Below, in pieces: positions 36,150-54,637 of a DNA stretch of 64,000 nt. The DNA is from Azolla caroliniana. Its lineage: Eukaryota > Polypodiophyta. Both the position numbers and the translations under genes were made by a program. The notes below the pieces were generated by a model that searched no databases, was not told the DNA's origin, and worked only from the letters and a program-made list of their open reading frames with translations. Position 1 is the first letter of the stretch. Every line of letters begins with the position of its first letter. The stretch spans positions 310,001 through 374,000 of the forward strand of contig JBHGNT010000017.1 in assembly GCA_043228905.1 (NCBI GenBank). Reading direction: 5' to 3'.

Positions 36150-36689
36150 TGATCTATACACAAATAAAGAGGACTTGGATCTTACACCCCTTGTTTTGGA
36201 GGAGTAACTATTTTCTCAAGTTGGATGGTATGTATAAGAGAATATAAGGATTTTGTTGGAGCAGATATATTTGGCAATTAGGGCAGCCCTCGAACCTTTT
36301 TATGCAAGTTGTAAATGCTTATCGTATAATATATAATCCCCATAGTGGTCTCCTTGGAGCAAGTGAGCCTCGTTGGATATTGTCTTGCTTGTTCAATAGT
36401 TTTAAATTTTGTCATGCTTGTTTGATAGTTTTAAAATCTGTCATGCTTTGTTGGATGTTTTTAAAAGTTGAACTCTTTTTCTTTGAGTGTCTGTCTTTTT
36501 TGTTTTGTTGTTTCTTTGGTATGGAGATTCCTTTAGGCTACGTTACTACTCTTGGCCAAGTGCATTGATGGCCACATTTAGGAGCATGGGAACAATCTAT
36601 TAATATCCAAGGTAAATGTAGTGTAAGCATAGGATAGGCAATGCATGTCACGTTATATTAAGCAAGTGACCTTGACAAAGCTTCTCTCT
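36150..36689. other. Remorin 3' UTR and flank
   Basis: AT- and T-rich sequence following the remorin stop codon. Contains repeated ttgtcatgctt-gtt-gatagtttta phrases near 36385-36470. No further gene. Confidence 0.5.
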
Positions 36690-36905
36690 ATCTTAATAAT
36701 AATTAGCTTACTTGTGGTAGGATTTTACACTACAAGCACTACATCTTGTGTTACTCACCTCACTATTACTTCATACATATCTCTTAATTCATTAGATGCC
36801 ATTGTGGAATGTAAGGGTTGAACCCATGACCTCTTTGTCTCCATTGGGCAACCTTACCAAATGAGTTCTCTCGATGGAAACCTTACTAACTAAGCTGTGT
36901 GTGTG
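36690..36905 (-). mobile_element. SINE-like repeat, relative of 11640-12055
   Basis: The reverse complement shares ggtaaggttgcccaatggag, ggtcatgggttcaaccc, cattccacaatggcatcta and gcttgtagtg with the cluster at 11.8-12.05 kb. The A-box-like and B-box-like segments are present in the same order. The element ends against a (GT)n run at 36897-36915. Confidence 0.65.
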
Positions 36906-36919
36906 TGTGTGTGTGTTCT

Positions 36920-37775
36920 TTGTTTGAAGATTGTGAACATCACTTCTAGTCATTATGATGACCATAAAATACTTCATGCATTGAATCCTGGGTTGTTATG
37001 CATATGCATATGGTAATCGAGAAAGATGACCATAGAAGTATATATATTACATTCATGCATATACGTATAGTAATCAAGAAAGCAACAATCATAGCTTTCT
37101 AAACTACATGCACCATTGGTGTACATAAGTCATCTCAATTGTGATCACCTCAAAACTCCATGGCACGTTGTGTTATTAAATTAACCGATGTCATCAACAA
37201 TTGTCTCTCTCTTTACTTCTTTGAAGATCATGAACATTCACTTGACATTGGGTCAAGTATCAGAGTATTATAATCATGCATGTAAGCATTATGATGATCA
37301 TGCATGTGCGAATGGTAATTAAAAAGCGACTGAAAATTAACAAGTGACAACTTTCTAGCAAATGGATTTTCTTACAAATTCATTTATCTAGTTCTTTCTC
37401 AACAAGACTTTAACCAAACAATTTCATCAACGATGGTCTAGCTATAATGGGTTTTCTTACATCTTCATATATGTAGTTCTTACCAAGATGTCTTGAACTG
37501 ACCAAAGTCGTCAACATTGTTCTCTCTTTACACTCTTTGAAGACTGTGAACATCACTTCTCGTGATTAATGACGAGAAGTAATATATCCATGCATACGAG
37601 CATTATGGTGAACATGCATATGCAAATGGTAATTGCCAAAGCGACGAATTTCTAGTTATAATGGATTTTCTTACACATCTTCATATATGTAGTTATTCCC
37701 GAAAGGTCTCTCTTTTATTCTCTTGAAGATTGTGAACATCTTCTCGTCATTGTGTCTTCGTTATCATAACAAATT
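36920..37775 (+). repeat. Decayed tandem repeat, about four units
   Basis: Variants of ttgaagattgtgaacatcac occur at about 36926, 37223, 37539 and 37724, each followed by a gcattatgatgatcatgcat-like and an aatggtaatt-like block. Unit spacing varies (about 185-315 bp), so units have gained and lost sequence. Confidence 0.65.
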
Positions 37776-40700
37776 TTTGTATTTTTTGTTTGATTGGGTC
37801 TTAAACCAACAAACTTTGATCCAACGATCATACACACCAACATGAGTTCTATCTCGTAGCTTTCTTAATCTAACAAAACCTTATGTGTGTTATATTCTAG
37901 GAAATGACTATCACTCAAAAATTGTAATGGGCGTGTTTTGATGTAAGTATGATAACATTGTAAAAATGTGTGTGCGTTGGGGTGTATCACACAAATGTGA
38001 TATTGGTGTCACACCCACCCCCACAAAACACGTGCAGTCTCAAGTATGCTCCTAGACACCAAGTACCCTTCCTAATCATCCATAACTTCTCCTGCAACTC
38101 TCCCTTCATCGCCTTCTCACGTATGAACTCCTCTTTTTCATTATCCTCCTTCTCGTCATTGTCATAGTTGTTGTAAGTTTCATAGTTGTCGTAGATATTC
38201 ATCCTTTGTAGTTGTGTGAAAGTTTGTTTCCTTGGAACATTATTCTAACTAGCCTTAATTATTGTAAAAATGACAAATTTTGTAAGGATAATAACAACAT
38301 TTACTCTATTATTTATGAGGTGATCAATACATAGGGTGTGAAACCACTCATAAGCCCATTGAGCAAATGACAAAAATGGGTGAGCAAGTTCTAAACCTAA
38401 TAGCTAAATAAATTAAAATGAGTTTAGGACCATGACTTAATCTTTATTAGTCACTCAATGGTAGTTATTGAGGAAAAACGCAACAAAATAAGAGACCAAG
38501 CACGAACATTAGTATCTGGGTGTCTCCTCCAACAAGTTATGGTCGACCCAAACACTTAAGATGGAAGCTCAAGTTTTGGGTCTCAATGAATATTGAGAAT
38601 ATTAGTGATAGGATTATATAACTTATGAATATATGAAGAACATGGGAGTTCAAGCTCCGTCTCAAGTTCTCTAGAAGACAATGGTCGATAAGAAGCATAA
38701 AAGACTAACTTATAATTATGTCTTGAGCTCTTTTCACCATAACCCTTGTATCTTTACCACACGTTTGCATTTGTTCATTGTACGTTGACCAATGTATAGG
38801 TACACAAAAGTTGTTAGCATACCCCTTAATGTAATGAGTCCACATTCCTATGTGCAATTGCTTACAAGTTTTAATCACTCGGGTCGAAGCTAAGGGCATT
38901 GGCAGGAAGATGGTGTCTGGGATGTTGTTAGGCATCTCATGGGAGGTCTTCAAAAATTGGAAATGGATATCTTGAAGATTCTTAATTGTTATGGGAAACT
39001 AGTGGGGTGGTAGAGAATACCAATGAAAGTTGCAAAATGTTTTGATAAAATATTCAGCTTAGCGAATGGCCAAAAGCTTTTCACAATGGCCTCTTGATCA
39101 TTAAACTTGTTTCTTGGCCATTGACCTTGATCAAAATGTATGATTATTTGAGCGTTGTTCATATCATTGTTATGAACATCAATGGTTGAGTTATCTTCAT
39201 CTAGAAAAGGCACTTAGTTTACCAATATGATTGTAATATGGATGTTTATCGTGTCATTAATCGTTTAATTAGTGGGACCTTTAAATTCAAATAATTTCAT
39301 TTCGTTCACCTTGCAAGGACACCAACACCTCAGATGACGTGTCTCATAGTTCACTTTGTTCATGGTTGTATGATGTGAGGACATTTCATCTTTTGGGCAT
39401 AACTCATTGGGCTTGAAAACTTATGTTGGACAATAACACATATCGTTGCTGCTTGAGCTTCTTCCTTAAAGTTGTAATTAATTTTCATGAAACTCGCATC
39501 ACCACTTGGTATGGGTGGTTGGGAGGAAGTATCATTGACAAAAGTGATTTGAACATATGAGGTGTGCATTCTTTGAGTGTTCATCTCAAGGCAGTTGACA
39601 ATAATACCTGTTTGGAGTATTCCAACAACTATCTTGATAATAACGAGTGAAGTAAGTTTTATTTCATTGCAACAAAATCACGTAGTATTTCATTTGGGAG
39701 GGAATGGAACCACTTGCATGCTTGTTCATCGAGCATCAACCCAAAAGTGGAATCCAGGCCTTGATTTCTATATGGGTTTAACTAAAGTATAATTGCATGA
39801 ATACAAAGTATGGCACAATGGGAATGCTCAATTTGGTCTACCTTTACAAAAATAAGTTGGTTGGCATTTTCTTTTGACACCGAACTAAAGATACCTCAAA
39901 ACCATATAAAGAACCCCGAATAAGTTTACTTGTACGCTAAAAATTATATATGTGTAGTGCTTAGAGATGACAACAATGCTTTGTCACATTTTTTATTGTC
40001 TCATTTCAATATTCTATAAGAAAATCATACATTAAATGTTAATCAAAAATTGAAAAATAACCATGTTTGACAATCAAATTAATTTCTCACGTTATAATGG
40101 CTCTAATTATGACTATACCAAAGTGTTTTATGCACAAACATGTACATATGTCTAATGATATACATAACATAATTGGTCGATGAATGATATGGATTATGAC
40201 ACGGGGAAACTTGCATTGTGAACTGCTCATGTTGGGACAATAAGGAGTGGTCATTAAATATCAATATGAGGAGAAAACAATGTTTTAAAATAAACATTTG
40301 ACGTTGTAAGCAAAGTTGACGACCTCTTGTCGAGAGGTTTCAATGTCACATGTCTATATAAGTTTTGTGTGAGAGAAGTTATTGAGCATAGCCCTTTCAT
40401 GAAATAGTAGCCTTTTTTGTGTTACGCAATGAATAAAGTGGGTTAGTTTCATGGTAAAGGTTTTGACAAGTTGTTGGGGCTAATTTCTGGTATACAAGGC
40501 TAAGTTCTCCTATAAGTATGAGGCTAGTTCAAATTCACGACCATAACCTCATTATATTGATTAAACAATTGCTACAAGCGATGGATGACATGTATGACAT
40601 CATTTTCTAAATCCATGATAGAAATAAGCCAAAATTTGATGGATGTAACATGCAAGTCAATCCCATTTTTAGATGTCAAGTAATGCAAGAGTAGCTCTTA

Positions 40701-41410
40701 TGTTTGGCCCATCTAAATATTTGACAAAGCCATGCTCTGTGACATGTGTTGGTGTTGGCTTAACATCAACCCCATGTGAAAAGCACGCATGTGGATGTGA
40801 CATTGGAGAAGGAAGGCAATAATTTTCTACCCTACCATCCAATATATAACATCACCATGCATTTGTCTCGTGTAATTGGCCGATGCACACACACACACAC
40901 ACACATTGAACATGTATAACTACTTACTCATATATAATTAGCATGTTTATACTTTGGTTCCTAAACCAAAGTAATATTTCCATGTACTAGCAGCCCTTAC
41001 TAGTCATGCACATTATGAAGATTGTTCTCCATTCAATGTTGCCTTCAAACTCAACCAAAAACCACATGTTTAAGTTTCTGTGGATTATATGTACAATGTA
41101 GAAGGGATTCTTCGATGGTATGTAATTGAATTGTTATGCTATCTTTTGTCCAATGTTGTAAGTTTCTTTACATCCATTATCGAGGTAAGAGAAAAAGCAG
41201 TTAAAATACAACAAAAGGTATATAAATGTATACATACATACATATATGATATGTATATATATTGTCATACATACATAGTGAAGGAAGGGTTGGTAGGTAG
41301 ATAGATAGAGATAGAGATGTCCACATAAAAACAAGAGTAAGGTTGTGTAGTGAAAGTATGTAGACTCAGACAACGGTACGGTAGGGCAGCAAAGCAAAAC
41401 GCAGAGACGA
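37776..41410. other. Intergenic, no gene recognised
   Basis: AT-rich DNA. Several short minus-strand open frames between 38.7 and 39.6 kb sit close together and could be a decayed transposon, but none resembles a family I know. A (CA)n run lies near 40887-40905. The right end approaches the PP2A promoter. Confidence 0.5.
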
Positions 41411-41411
41411 A

Positions 41412-41447
<36 letters not shown>

Positions 41448-41645
41448 GGGGGGTGAGTGTATGTGACTCGTGAGAGAGAGGACTGTGATTACTGCTAAGA
41501 CTGACCCCGACCCTGACCCTGAGAGAGAGGACTGTGATTCCTGCTAACTCTAACTCTGACCCTAACCCTAAATCCTAAGTCCTGAAATCTCAACTCTTAA
41601 CCTATCTATATCCCTATCACAATTACTGAGATCTGATCTTTAGAG
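41411..41645 (+). promoter_or_regulatory. PP2A leader: GA run, poly-G, 49-bp duplication, telo-box
   Basis: In order: (GA)n at about 41411-41436; an uninterrupted run of about 17 G (about 41436-41452); two copies of gagagagaggactgtgatt at 41472 and 41521 (49 bp apart) with cgaccctgaccct between; then aaccctaa near 41563, which is the core of the telo-box common in leaders and promoters of plant housekeeping genes. The start codon is at 41646. Which part is transcribed cannot be read from the sequence. Confidence 0.7.
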
Positions 41646-46747
<5,102 letters not shown>

Positions 46748-49648
46748 GTACAGTGTTTTGTGTTGAATAGCCTCTAAAAAGTTGTATCCTAAATGAGTCA
46801 TATTCAAAATGATATGCTGGACTATCTTTGAGTAGCCCATTATTAAGATTTAAGGTTTAATAAATTTTGAAGTGTACAATGCTTTTCTAATGGAAGCAAT
46901 AGTCATGTGCTATTGCACAAGGAAGAATGAGAATTTATGTCAATTTTTGCTTTGGTATCATCAGGCTTATTATGTAGTCCTGACAGCTGTTGATGTGAAT
47001 CAGTAGTGGGGCTCTCCAAATAAAGGAATAAAGCATACTTACATGCTTCATTGGGCAACATCTTGAGGAACTTTTAGTTGGACGATTTTGTTTTTTGGAA
47101 TATCCTACTGTTGGAAGATATGTGTTGATATCAAGCATTCAAGTAATCAATCTCTGGAGGGCCATGGAGTTCAAACTCAAATTTGGAGTGGAGACCCCTG
47201 GAATCAGTTCGAGAAATACTTACTCGTTCTTGCAATTTCAACAATGCACAAGGATATTCCCCCTTATCTCAATTTGAACCCTCATCTGGCATTGAGAACA
47301 ATTGTCCTTAAAAATGGCTTTGTATAGAAGATATAGTTTGAGAACACATGAATTTGATTGTAGCAAGGTGATCAGTTATAAAATTTTGATATCCATGTTC
47401 TCTCAAATGGGATGATCCGAGTTGCCTTGGGTAGATCATGGAACATATAATTCTATTATATTATATTAGGGATGTTTTCACATACTCTCCAGAACTTTCT
47501 CAAATTTCTTTCTAAGAATTCTATATTCTCTAAATCTTGAACTTTTATAAAAGAGATCAGTACTTTGTTCACTAATGTTGCATCAGTTCCATGCGTATAT
47601 AGAACAAGGTGCTGTTATGGGATGAGTTGTGAGTGATTTTAAAGCCATCATTAGGCTTGAATTGATCCTTTCTGAGCCGTACTAATGGGAAAGCTGTGTT
47701 GGAGTGTTAAACCCATGTAGACAAGGTCTGATGTTATCATGGATCCTTTGTGAGAGCTTTAATTGTGCATACATCCTAAAATTATGCATTTCTTTATGGC
47801 GTTATTCAAAATGTTTGTTCCAGTTTCTATGGACGTCAAGCGGATTGTCTTCAAGACAGTTGCGATCGCTTTAAGCTAATGATTTTGCTTTTGCTTTTGT
47901 TATGTATGATTGCTTGAGGTTTAGTGATTTTCCTTGTGGATGACACTTCATTGCTTGTGCTGGAACTCAATAAATTGAAAAATTGTGTTTTGTATAGATT
48001 TTTAGTTAAGCATATATGACGAGATCAAACTCTCTACATTAATGCAACAATACGCAGACTAAAAGTGTTTGTTTGATCCAAGATTATATAACACAATTGA
48101 GATTGATTGATTGATAGATGCAAACCTCAATGCAACTTGGTTAGGTTGATGTAAAGTTTCCAGAGTTAAGCTGTTGAGGTAATATAATACAGCTATTTGG
48201 ATATGACGTCGATTAAAAAAATGACACAACTGCGTTAATCATATATATCAACAGAACCAAACATAATTTTATCTTGATCAGGTTATGCCCAAGCACAACC
48301 AAATGCCAATTCATTAGCTATGAAACAATGCGTAAGATCTTTTGACATATAAAAAAGTACAATAATGAGATATAATCATACTAGCTGACTGAATATGAAT
48401 CATGGAATGGTGTCATAAAATTTACAATAATATCATATTATAATCACCAGATATGAACAATGGGTTAATTATATTCTAATCATGTTGTGTCTCTGATTCC
48501 TGAAAATGATATTGTGCAATATATGGCTCTTTACTAGAAAGAGGGTGAGAGCTGTCTACCCTTTCAATTCATGGTTTTTTTAAACGTTGCAGCTCAGCAT
48601 TCCTGAATATTTTCTATGTAAATTACACTGAATATTTCAACCATTTGCATTCTATTTTGTTAGTATTTTGCTACAACGAAGTTATTCATAAGTAAGTGAT
48701 TCTTACATTGGTAGGGTTTCATTCAAAGATGGTGGATGATTAAATTATGAATCATCCTTTGATGTGGATGGCAGAATCATTCAATTTATTGTGGGTTGAG
48801 ACATTCTTATTTTAGTTTCCTTTCTGTATTTGTCATTGGATTATCAAGTTGAACTGGACGTCAAAAACACAATTATTGCAAAATACAAGCAGAGAATGGA
48901 CCATTTGCCTTTTCATCCACAATGATCAATGACGGGTTGGTTATTTCTTTGATCGGGCCAGTAAAAACTTCACAAATAAATCTGCAGAAGGTTTCTCCAG
49001 CAACATAAATACGGATCTGAAATTTTGATTGACACAATTGAATGAATTGTACCTTGTTTATCCCAATGCTTAATGTGCTGTGGAATACTCATGAGTCATA
49101 TGACCATATTTCCATAAATATCTAAACGAAGACATGCAGACATTTACCCAAAACTATTCTGTTTCTCACAAACACATATTAAACATGTGCCAATCTGCAA
49201 TAAAAGTGAAACATAAAAGATCAATACAAAGGCATTGCTCCTCTAAATATCAAATTAAAATTTACAATGTACTGTGTTTTTTTTCCGCCATTTCTAGGAA
49301 GTTGTAGATGACCATTAAAGTATTCATGATCACAGATTCCATTATATTTGCCAAATCAATAGAAAAATACATAATCCACGTACACATCCACACATATTTA
49401 CAATTTCTACAGCCAATGAACCTTTCATCAGGAAGAAGAAATGATCTTTGGCAATCTCAGAAGTTGATGATTTCTCGTTTTGTACCCTAGACCTTTGTCC
49501 ATAGGAATGTTACATTGAGATAAAAGATTCGTCGATTTTATCAACCTATTATAAAGAGAGAATATATGTCTCTCCTCCCCAAATTCTTATATATATCACA
49601 CCAAATTGTTTGAAAGAAACAACAAAACCAAGCTTTTCATCACTCTAT
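46748..49648. other. Convergent intergenic region
   Basis: Contains the PP2A 3' UTR on the left and the 3' UTR of the myosin-binding protein gene on the right. Otherwise AT-rich, with no gene, RNA or strong repeat that I can support. Confidence 0.55.
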
Positions 49649-51358
49649 TTAAGTTCGATTTGCATGCAATAGCGCTTGCAGCTCCTGGAGTATTTCTTTG
49701 AGCAAAACCATGTTCATATTCTCATCATTTGACGGAAGAGACTTCTGCCTCATAAGAAGTGTCTTGTTTTCCAAAATCTGTAGCCTCAAATCGATATCCT
49801 CCAATGTTACTAATTTGCACTTCCGATCCTCTTCTTCATAAACCCGAGACTTTGTGTCAGATACTGAACTTAGCGGCAACTGCAAACTGGTTCTGTACAT
49901 TTTTTCCACATTGCTTGGGATCTCAAGGCATTTTTCCTCCGCTTGGACTTCACTTTGCTGAAGAAACTTGACCCCTGCCTTCCTCCCTTCATGAACTTCA
50001 AATATGTCTTGTGTAACAAGTGGTATTTCAGTTTTCCAAGATGGCGTGTAATTAAGGTTGGCCACATCGATGTTGACGACTTTCTCTTCTCCCACGTAAT
50101 CTGGGAACTCCTCATCCATGTCATAAGACGTCTTTTCATTCGGCTCTTTAGTTACGGGATTACCTTGTGTTGTTAGGGCTAGATCCAATCTCTGGCAAGA
50201 ACTTGCATTTCCCATTGTCTGTTGTCTATTGAAATAAGAAACATCATGCTCTCCAGAAAGGGAGGGCGGTTTATCAATATTTAGAGAAGAAAGATTCTTT
50301 GTCGCCTCCTCTGGTTGAGGTCTTCTTATTGCAGTTTCCTTCAGTTCGTTCAATTCCTCCTCCAAGAGGAGACATTCATTTTCTTTCTTACGGATATCTT
50401 CTTCCAATTTCTGAATCACCAGTTCATCATGGAATGTCTTTTCTTCCGCCATCCTCTGATAATGAGCCATTTCTATTTGAAAACCAGATTTCTCTTCTTG
50501 AAGCCTCAATATCATAGCCATAGCTTCATTTGCTGCTGTCTCGGCCGCATCTCTTTCCTCCTCCAACTCCATATATATGTTGTGGAGATGTTGTCTCTCT
50601 ATTTCAAGAGTCTTTTTCATCTTTGGAACAATCTGACAACAATGCCCTTGCTGGCATATACTATGCTCTAAATCCTCCCCATCTATCAATGATCCATGGC
50701 TAGCTTCTCTCTTATAAAATCGATGACCCTCTTGGCCCCAAATAAATGTGGTCTGTTGAGTCACAAGCGAAACGGAAGCTTCTTGTTCTTCCTCCTCTTC
50801 ATCTACCACTTTTGACCAAGATTGAGTATCCCCCAAATACATAAAGTTCCCTTCTTTGTTGCCTCTACACCCTTTCCGTCTATAAACTAAAGAGGTTCCT
50901 GTACTTGCCCCATGGAAAGGGAGCCCAGTTATTATATCAGAAAGCTTAAATTCACCTAAATCTGAACCCTTCCCAACAGAAGAAGACCAAATTTCTTGCT
51001 TTCCTTTCAAATAACAGCAGGGTAAATTGTTAACATCTCTCGTGGAAACAAGATCTGTCCCTTGTTTTGACGAGGTGGCTTCATCATGAGAGTGAACTAG
51101 TTTTCTTTGATCTTTCTTTCTAGTTGGGAAATTAGTAACAAAATCTCCCAAAAGAGAGAATGGTCCAAACTTAAAGAGGGCGTGATGGTGCCCTATAGTA
51201 GTGTTGCAACAGATTCGAACTGGTGTGAAACGCTTCATAAGGTGTAAAATAAGAAATGAAAAAGCCATTTGTAGTAGTAGAAGCATAGCCATGGCAACCT
51301 CACAAGCTGCAAATAGAATAGAGGAGATTTTCCATGGACTCCTAATTGACGTTGCCAT
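49649..51358 (-). CDS. GTD-binding (DUF593) myosin-binding protein
   Basis: One exon of 569 aa. The ATG at 51358 (MATSIRSPWK) is the first in frame after an upstream stop. A strongly hydrophobic segment (ISSILFAACEVAMAMLLLLQ and onward, about residues 11-41) would anchor the protein in a membrane. A GTD-binding domain, formerly DUF593 or zein-binding, lies at about 246-340: KKTLEIERQHLHNIYMELEE, RDAAETAANEAMAMILRLQE, EKSGFQIEMAHYQRMAEEKT and a following KLEEDIRKKENE heptad stretch. In this plant family the coiled coil binds the globular tail of class XI myosins and links them to endomembrane vesicles. The C-terminal part is less conserved and ends with a second predicted coil (LLKEILQELQALLHANRT). 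It resembles the short MYOB members with an N-terminal anchor. I cannot choose a specific paralogue. The leader upstream contains a (CT)n run at 51471-51491. Confidence 0.85.
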   Translation of the reverse strand: MATSIRSPWKISSILFAACEVAMAMLLLLQMAFSFLILHLMKRFTPVRICCNTTIGHHHALFKFGPFSLLGDFVTNFPTRKKDQRKLVHSHDEATSSKQGTDLVSTRDVNNLPCCYLKGKQEIWSSSVGKGSDLGEFKLSDIITGLPFHGASTGTSLVYRRKGCRGNKEGNFMYLGDTQSWSKVVDEEEEEQEASVSLVTQQTTFIWGQEGHRFYKREASHGSLIDGEDLEHSICQQGHCCQIVPKMKKTLEIERQHLHNIYMELEEERDAAETAANEAMAMILRLQEEKSGFQIEMAHYQRMAEEKTFHDELVIQKLEEDIRKKENECLLLEEELNELKETAIRRPQPEEATKNLSSLNIDKPPSLSGEHDVSYFNRQQTMGNASSCQRLDLALTTQGNPVTKEPNEKTSYDMDEEFPDYVGEEKVVNIDVANLNYTPSWKTEIPLVTQDIFEVHEGRKAGVKFLQQSEVQAEEKCLEIPSNVEKMYRTSLQLPLSSVSDTKSRVYEEEDRKCKLVTLEDIDLRLQILENKTLLMRQKSLPSNDENMNMVLLKEILQELQALLHANRT

Positions 51359-54300
51359 AAGATGAGCCTTTTCTCTTTCCCAATTCAAATCGATCTGTTG
51401 CCAATCCAAATCAATAAGATTTTTGGATTTGATCCGTGTTAATCATTCTGCTAAGCTACATATACACTCCTCTCTCTCTCTCTCTCTCTCCCGCTAGAGA
51501 TTTGTCATCTTTAGATGATTTTCATCAAATAAAGAAGTCAGCAGATTCTCAATCAAAAAACTTCTCTGAATTCAGTTCAAAGCTATCGTTCTGAGAATCC
51601 ATAGATCATTCTGTTTTCTTTAGCTTTTCTCAAACAAATCAAAGCTAAAGGAGGAAGTTCATTAGAATCAGCATCTCTATGATTGAATTGCCAGAAAAAA
51701 AGGCTAACTTTGAATGTTTAATCCATAAAATAAAGTCTCTGTGAATCTCCAATTAGAGATTCTTTGAATGTTCAATCGAAATCAGAACATTCTGCGAAAT
51801 CCAATAGCTATGGCCATATCCAATTGCTTGCATAGGCAAAAAAGAAAGCAGAAACCCAAATTGGTTCTCTCGGGGAGAGAAGAAAAGAGAGATAAGGAAA
51901 GGAAAGGAAAGAAGTTCGTTTACCTGAATCAAAGAAGGTTAATGTCTTAGTCTAGAAAAGGGGTATATTAATCCAAAAGCCATGGCTGATCTCCTTCTTT
52001 TCTGGGTGACCTAAAGATATGGCGGTGTGATTAGCATATGCAGAGAGAAAATAAAGGCGGATTGTTTCCTCAGTCTTGGAAGGCTATCATCATCATTATC
52101 ATCAATCAAAATCCAAGCCATCAATAATGTGTGTGTGTGTGTGCGCGCGCGTGTCAAAAAAATACATATAATCACTTCAGTAAATAAATATAACATTTGG
52201 ATTTCAACTCAAGTATTAAAAACAAAAAACATTTGTACAAATTTGCTCACTCCTTTCTCCTCTCTTCTTTTTGCTTCTATCATGTATTTCTCATTTGTAC
52301 GTTAAAACCAACCCATACAAAAGAGAAGGGAGATTTCTTTTCACTGCCGCCTCAGAAAACCCACCCTGCCAATGTCACCTTCTCTATCTCCCTCCCAAAT
52401 GCCCGGAGGATTGATTGTTAAGCCAAGCTCACATTCCCTGACAACCATGTCGAAACTCGACTGAGGCATGATATCACATTCATATGCATGCATGCGCTCG
52501 TGAAAATGGAAAAAACCATGTGCTTTGTTGAATATTAAGTAGAGAAAACATAGATCATGTGACCTATGTTATGTCGATGTGTGCCACAAACCCGAAGGGC
52601 TTGCCAATGCTTCACAAGTGATGAGGACCTCTTTCATACATGGTTGTCCCTAGCTTGGTTGGAACTCCTAACAATGATGTAACCATCCCCGATGACATTA
52701 GGCATGCTCTTTGCTCACGTGTACTCAAAAGACAAAACTAGTCCTCATCAAATATCCAAATATCCAAATTTGTTTCAACATTTTCTTTTCCTTCTATCTT
52801 TTTCAAACCCCCCACATACATACGCAATTGGTCCATGCATGAGTCTTGTTGGGCCTCTCATGCATCATCATCTTTGTGCATTGAAATGAAACTCTCTTAC
52901 AATGCCCTTTTTTGGGTTCCATAGGTCATGGGTATGGCCTCCCAAAGAGACTAAAACATCATCATCATCATAATCTTAATAGACATTAGGAGCTTACATA
53001 CTTTTGTGCAAGAGATGATGTTATGGTTCTAAAATCCCAGGAGCATGGTACATTCTACTTTACACGTCTATTGAGATGTAGGAGGCCAACAAAGACGAAA
53101 TATCATCAATGTCAAACATTGTATATATTGACACTTGATTGAAAATCTACTAACCAGAATGACATATAACATTTACATCAATGGGGGAAATTTGTATTGT
53201 TTCTCAACCATTAATTATAAAGTGTTGGTAAACCATGGTTAGATTTGAATGAAACATGAGCCAAGCTAACTAACTTGATCTAGTATAGTTGCAATCGGCA
53301 TTAGGCATAATAGCAAGTTTATCATGAAAAATCAAACTATAAGTGAATGTGGTGGACGTTTCTTTCATTATTTGTTTCTTTAATCATTGCATGAAATATA
53401 TAATTGAAAGGGCTATATTTTCTTTAACATATTAAGCATTTTGCTTTATTTAAGTTGATACTTTAAGAATAGCAAAACTAGAGTACCCAATCTCGTTGTC
53501 AAATTGCAAAAGGTGGATCATGCACACATGCAAAGGACTTTTGAGCATGGTATTATATTATTTGTACACATTGTCTTGCTTGTATATAGTTTTTCCATGA
53601 ATGACACATCAATAATTATATGCATTTTTTTGGAACTCACATTCCAATAGATGGAAGACATGGTTTGCATCTAACAAAAAACGAGCTCAAAGGGTTCTTC
53701 ATTAAGATACACTCGCGACAACATTAGTATGCTGATTTATCATCATTCTCCAAAGGCAAGTAACCTGACCTATGGGGCCCAAAGTAACAATTTGACGCAA
53801 TGTAAAGAGCTGACAAGTGATTCTCCATGCTTCTCAAGTAGACACCCCACCCTACATTTTTTTTTATGCTCACATGTACAAAGAATAATTTTAGAGATTT
53901 GAGTTTCATTTTAATAAGTTACTCCACATGTGAGATGCTTAAAAGCATGAACTACAACGCTAGTTGTATTCAAATAAAAATCTTGTTGAGGTAGTTTACA
54001 TTGCCTCTTTTCACATCATCGATGGGATAAGACGAGGTATGAGAATAGACTAGAGGGCATTGATTGAACTATTGGGACAATGATAAATTATTCCAAATGT
54101 AAGAACTCTCACTGGTTCACTTGTAGCCCCACCTCACCCTTGTACACTTGTACGATAATGAATGAACATTGATGCTATAAATATAGACTATGTATGAAGA
54201 TAGGGGAAAGTTGTACATCATCTAAAGAGGAGATTGGGCATGATGATGAACTTTGAAAGTAGGCATGCTCCCACTCTTTGTTTGGACAATGCATAAATGC

Positions 54301-54637
54301 ATGTTTTGCAAAGCCAAATGTACATTGCGTACTGAACTAATGATGGATAGAACCAAAGGATAAAACTTATTTTGTGCAATGATCCTTCATGAAGAAATAC
54401 ATGACACATATGGAGGTAATTGTGATATGATGATGTATATATTTCATCCATAGGGATATCCAATATATGCATAAAACTAGTAGGCACCCTCAAAAGTGAC
54501 AAAAAGAATGTATAAAAGTGTACTACACTTCTAGTTATAAACATATAATTTACAAGCATGCCTTAAATTAGGACAGAAAGGACCACTATATAATTCTGGT
54601 CATTTTAGTCAATCGTCTTGACTCTCATTCCTAAACA
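51359..54637. other. Intergenic, promoter side of myosin-binding gene
   Basis: The first 600 bp are likely leader and promoter of the minus-strand gene at 49649-51358; agctaaagga and its reverse recur near 51620-51650. A (GT)n(GC)n run at about 52127-52153 is of Z-DNA-forming type. From 52.2 to 54.6 kb I see no gene. Confidence 0.55.
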
